8,335 bases of DNA, from contig JASEHX010000055.1 of NCBI GenBank assembly GCA_030018645.1, positions 1-8,335 on the forward strand. Direction: 5' to 3'. The notes beneath the pieces were generated by a model. It did no database searches. It was not told where the DNA came from and saw only the letters and a program-made list of their open reading frames with translations. Origin of the DNA: Candidatus Margulisiibacteriota bacterium (GTDB lineage Bacteria > Margulisbacteria > WOR-1 > O2-12-FULL-45-9). The translations under genes were made by a program, and so were the position numbers. Numbering within the stretch: the stretch's first letter is position 1; each line of letters opens with the position of its first letter. Below are positions 6,305-8,335 of this stretch, one piece after another.

Positions 6305-6441
6305 ATGGTCCAGTTTTTGGGGTCTATTATATTCTTTATATCATTCCGTATTTACTAAAAGCAAAAACTTCTGGGACGTTACCAAATTGTTAGCCGCACT
6401 TTGAAAGGTTCCAGTTTCCCGCAGTATGATGGTTCCAGTTT
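6305..6441. repeat. Direct repeats GGTTCCAGTTT
   Basis: GGTTCCAGTTT occurs exactly at 6407-6417 and 6431-6441 (24-bp period). A close relative, GGTCCAGTTT, is at 6307-6316. The last copy and the 6307 copy are both preceded by AT and followed by T/G-rich sequence. Such spaced repeats are typical of transposase-binding ends, but no transposase is present. Confidence 0.5.
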
Positions 6442-6442
6442 G

Positions 6443-6461
6443 TGGGTGCAGGATACACCCA
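6443..6461. repeat. Short hairpin TGGGTG...CACCCA
   Basis: A perfect 6-bp stem (6443-6448 with 6456-6461) and 7-nt loop directly follows the second GGTTCCAGTTT copy. No T-tract follows on either side, so it is not a clear terminator. It may belong to the same decayed element. Confidence 0.35.
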
Positions 6462-6477
6462 TCCCTTGCCCCGCGCG

Positions 6478-6566
6478 AAAAAACAAAAAAATATTGATTG
6501 ATTCCGATCGGGTGTGTTAAACTTTGGTGAGTTGGGTTTGTTCAGGCTCTGGGGTGATCGGAATCA
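6478..6566 (-). terminator. Inverted repeat followed by a T-tract, possible terminator
   Basis: TGATTCCGATC (6499-6509) and GATCGGAATCA (6556-6566) form a perfect 11-bp inverted repeat. Read on the minus strand, the stem is followed after 7 nt by T7-G-T6 (6491-6478). This could end the methyltransferase transcript about 260 nt past its stop. The 46-nt loop is unusually long for an intrinsic terminator, so the arms may instead be transposase-binding repeats. Confidence 0.3.
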
Positions 6567-6595
6567 CCGGAATCACTGATCGGATTGAGCGGAAT
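6494..6595. mobile_element. CGGAAT repeat cluster, possible decayed IS21-like end
   Basis: CGGAAT is repeated at 6559, 6568 and 6590, with a CGGATT variant at 6580 and an inverted copy at 6501-6506. Clusters of this type, as remembered, occur at the ends of some IS21-family elements. A plus-strand promoter-like pair, TTGATT (6494-6499) and TGT-TAAACT (6515-6523), 18 bp apart, would point into the cluster as for a transposase gene, but no transposase frame remains. The assignment rests on pattern memory and is uncertain. Confidence 0.3.
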
Positions 6596-6756
6596 CTGCA
6601 CTTATTATTTGATTTCACCGTCGAGAGAAGAACTGTTTCTCATCACACATACCGCTAAAGCTATTGTTTCTAAAGAAAAATACGGAAAGTAACCAATATT
6701 ATATTTTTATCAAGCTGTTAAGATAAAGGGGAATTTCCCAAAAGTGATTTGGCAAA

Positions 6757-8001
6757 CTATATTATAACAACCTCATTCTCGAGCTGCATTTCATTGATTT
6801 GAGCTAATATTGCTTCAGCATACAAAGCTGAAGCAATAACGATCGGCCCATTATGTTTAAGTAAAATTTGCGGTGATTTAACAGGAATATTGCCTATATA
6901 TGTATTTTGCTTTTTTACATCACTATCTACAAAAGAAATAATATGACATTTATTTAAAACGGTATTACTTAAAAGACCAAGCGAATAAGAACCAACTCCC
7001 CAAACAACAATTCCTTCCTGGCTTAGCACATATTTATCTAAAGTGTCGCGTGAAAACTGCAAATAAGCTTGCTTAACATAATCGTAAACTGTCCTGATAG
7101 CTGAATTTTCCTTTGATCTTTGAATGTATTTTTTTACGCGTTCACATAAATTGAGATCGGGTTTGATTATTGCATCACTTTTAGTGCCTTTCTGCTTGCG
7201 GAAAGCCATATAAACAGTGGGATATAAGTTGGATTTGGAAACCGAAATTGTACTTTTAACAGATGCTAAAGATTCGCAGCCAAATTGCACAATTAAATTC
7301 CGCAGAGAATGTTCGTCAAAATGATTAATATGTTCATGATCAAAATAATGAAAAGGCACAATAAAATAATCCAAATAACGCGAAGCATCGGGGACTTCGA
7401 CAAATAATATTCCACCTTTTTTAAGCAGACCAATAACATTTTCAATCGCAGAACGTAGGTCACAAACATGCTCTAGAACATGGCAAAGAATCACACAATC
7501 AAAACTATTTTTAAAATCAGATAAATTTTCTGAAAACAACCCCCCAACTCTGGCTGGTACACCTTGTTGATTTACATGCTTTACACACACCTTTGAAGGG
7601 TCTATCCCGAGCAAATTAACATATCCCATTTTCCTTAATGCAATTAATAGGCCACCGTTTGCACAACCAATATCTACCATTGCAGCCTTCTTATCCAGAA
7701 CATATTGCGTAAGATCCGAAGCTGTTTGGTCCATTCTTTGAGCATCCCAGGGAGTGGTTCCGCCACCGGATGCTATAGAGCTATCCTCATATTTTGAGAA
7801 ACTTTGATAATACTGATCGTATTCTTTTTGTGTTGCCGATGTGTCAGCATAAACGAAACCGCATCGTTTGCAGCAAACAATATCATAAGCAGAAGGCAAT
7901 ACGCTTTTATCAGGCAGGGCAAAACGCTGATTATGTAAAATTTCGCCTGATTTATTCAAACATATGGGGCAAGGCCGAATAACTATTTTTGTCTGCCTCA
8001 T
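6757..8001 (-). CDS. Zinc-binding SAM-dependent methyltransferase, sugar C-methyltransferase type
   Basis: A 414 aa cytoplasmic enzyme in three parts. The N-terminal zinc-binding region has CPIC (11-14) and CCKRCG (43-48). The class I methyltransferase core has motif I VDIGCANGG (109-117), GIDPS (132-136), HVLEHV (174-179) and FHYFDHEHINHF (217-228). The C-terminal Rossmann-like domain opens with WGVGSYSLGLL (334-344). This order is that of sugar C-methyltransferases (Methyltransf_13/core/Methyltransf_14, as in TcaB9 or NovU-like enzymes), which methylate nucleotide-linked deoxysugars for glycans or antibiotics; the substrate is unknown here. The start at 8001 is chosen because AAGGTG lies 5 nt upstream and a strong promoter overlaps the longer frame beginning at 8067. 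It is AT-rich compared with the atp genes. The neighbouring LamG protein suggests a surface-glycan context. Confidence 0.85.
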   Translation of the reverse strand: MRQTKIVIRPCPICLNKSGEILHNQRFALPDKSVLPSAYDIVCCKRCGFVYADTSATQKEYDQYYQSFSKYEDSSIASGGGTTPWDAQRMDQTASDLTQYVLDKKAAMVDIGCANGGLLIALRKMGYVNLLGIDPSKVCVKHVNQQGVPARVGGLFSENLSDFKNSFDCVILCHVLEHVCDLRSAIENVIGLLKKGGILFVEVPDASRYLDYFIVPFHYFDHEHINHFDEHSLRNLIVQFGCESLASVKSTISVSKSNLYPTVYMAFRKQKGTKSDAIIKPDLNLCERVKKYIQRSKENSAIRTVYDYVKQAYLQFSRDTLDKYVLSQEGIVVWGVGSYSLGLLSNTVLNKCHIISFVDSDVKKQNTYIGNIPVKSPQILLKHNGPIVIASALYAEAILAQINEMQLENEVVII

Positions 8002-8006
8002 TTTTT

Positions 8007-8012
8007 CACCTT
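8007..8012 (-). promoter_or_regulatory. Ribosome binding site of the methyltransferase
   Basis: AAGGTG lies 5 nt before the ATG at 8001. It supports that start over the upstream in-frame ATG at 8067, which lies before the promoter and outside the predicted transcript. Confidence 0.7.
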
Positions 8013-8022
8013 TTTCAATCTT

Positions 8023-8052
8023 ATTATACACACTTCTAGACAATATTTTCAA
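8023..8052 (-). promoter_or_regulatory. Near-consensus promoter of the methyltransferase
   Basis: TTGAAA (8052-8047) and a perfect TATAAT (8028-8023) are separated by 18 bp. Transcription would begin near 8016, giving a leader of about 15 nt that includes the ribosome site. The -35 is only about 20 bp past the stop codon of the LamG-domain fragment, so the methyltransferase can be expressed independently of it. Confidence 0.7.
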
Positions 8053-8072
8053 TTTCCAGATAAGCAAATAAA

Positions 8073-8335
8073 TTATAAATTATACAAATCGATGATCTCC
8101 TCATCTGAAAGTGCGCATCGATAAAGGCGCACATCATCTAAGCACCCTACTGACCATTCATCTGGGCCTAGGGAACTATACCCAATATTAACTGAACCGC
8201 CATCTGTATTGGGAATAACATAGGGGGCAGATTCAAGTCCGACGGAAATCCCATTTACATAAAACCGGCTCTCGTTGTTTACTGTCCCTTCCCAGATTAA
8301 ATAGTCCTCTAATCCCTGCTTTTATCTCACATTAA
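8073..8335 (-). pseudogene. C-terminal end of a LamG/concanavalin-like domain protein, interrupted
   Basis: The minus-strand frame encodes the end of a LamG-type beta-sandwich (Laminin_G_3-like), seen in secreted or surface proteins that often bind glycans. Signatures are RFYVNGISVG, then GGSVNIGYSS, and the closing LDDVRLYRCALSDEEIIDLY followed directly by a stop (TAA, 8075-8073). The readable part is 82 codons with no internal Met. An in-frame TAA at 8324-8322 cuts it from the residues further upstream (NVR before the stop). The gene is therefore either broken by a nonsense mutation or frameshift, or there is a sequence error near the window edge. The rest lies beyond 8335. Confidence 0.7.

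Larger units (their letters stand above)
6041..6756. other. Long spacer without a convincing gene
   Basis: About 716 bp separate the methyltransferase stop from the AtpZ/AtpI-like start. No frame gives a recognisable protein. The longest protein-like open stretch seen by eye is 43 codons on the minus strand (6216-6085), without a start codon or ribosome site. The spacer holds a candidate operon promoter, a palindrome pair, short direct repeats, CGGAAT-type repeats and a T-tract after an inverted repeat, listed separately. The mix of GC-rich and AT-rich patches suggests a patchwork of decayed insertions. Confidence 0.7.

Noticed and set aside
6326..6331. Minus-strand TATAAT about 290 bp upstream of atpI
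   Set aside because: No acceptable -35 at 16-18 bp, in an AT-rich stretch.
6727..6740. GGGGAATTTCCC as a terminator hairpin after the methyltransferase
   Set aside because: The arms are too close for a proper loop, the stem is short and no T-tract follows.
8002..8067. Upstream start of the methyltransferase giving 22 extra residues
   Set aside because: A near-consensus promoter lies within these codons and a good ribosome site fits the ATG at 8001. The zinc-binding region also begins normally from there.

Overview
The window comes from an uncultured bacterium and is dominated by an F1Fo ATP synthase operon read on the minus strand. In transcription order it is atpI/Z-like (6040-5816), atpB (5787-5056), atpE (4975-4757), atpF (4620-4138), atpH (4150-3647), atpA (3650-2163), atpG (2162-1323) and atpD (1320 to the left edge, where it is cut). 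Epsilon (atpC) would be expected further left, outside the window. TGA is a normal stop for atpI, atpE and atpH, so the standard bacterial code is used. Repeat-filled spacers inside an essential operon resemble what is seen in uncultured groups such as Patescibacteria or Omnitrophota, but the window alone does not settle the taxon.

From atpF to atpD the genes are packed tightly, with overlaps of 13 and 4 bp, a gap of zero and a 2-bp gap, which suggests translational coupling. The exception is atpE. It is flanked by the only two wide spacers inside the operon (80 and 136 bp), and each holds a hairpin-forming, repeat-like element. Because the c subunit is needed in many copies per complex, these elements could tune atpE dosage. 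The c-subunit carboxylate Glu56 sits in a proton-type, not sodium-type, setting. Subunit a carries the essential Arg and the His/Glu arrangement common outside E. coli.

Upstream of the operon lies a roughly 716-bp stretch without a gene (6041-6756). It holds a candidate extended -10 promoter 8 nt before the atpI start codon, a pair of CACC...GGTG palindromes, short direct repeats, and CGGAAT-type repeats that resemble the end of a decayed insertion sequence, possibly IS21-like.

Further upstream, also on the minus strand, is a three-part SAM-dependent methyltransferase (8001-6757): N-terminal zinc-binding region, Rossmann methyltransferase and C-terminal Rossmann-like domain. It has its own near-consensus promoter and is more AT-rich than the atp genes. 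At the right edge is the C-terminal end of a LamG/concanavalin-like domain protein, with an in-frame TAA near the window edge. The right part therefore looks like an accessory cell-surface or sugar-modification region joined to a core bioenergetic operon through a degraded mobile-element-like spacer.
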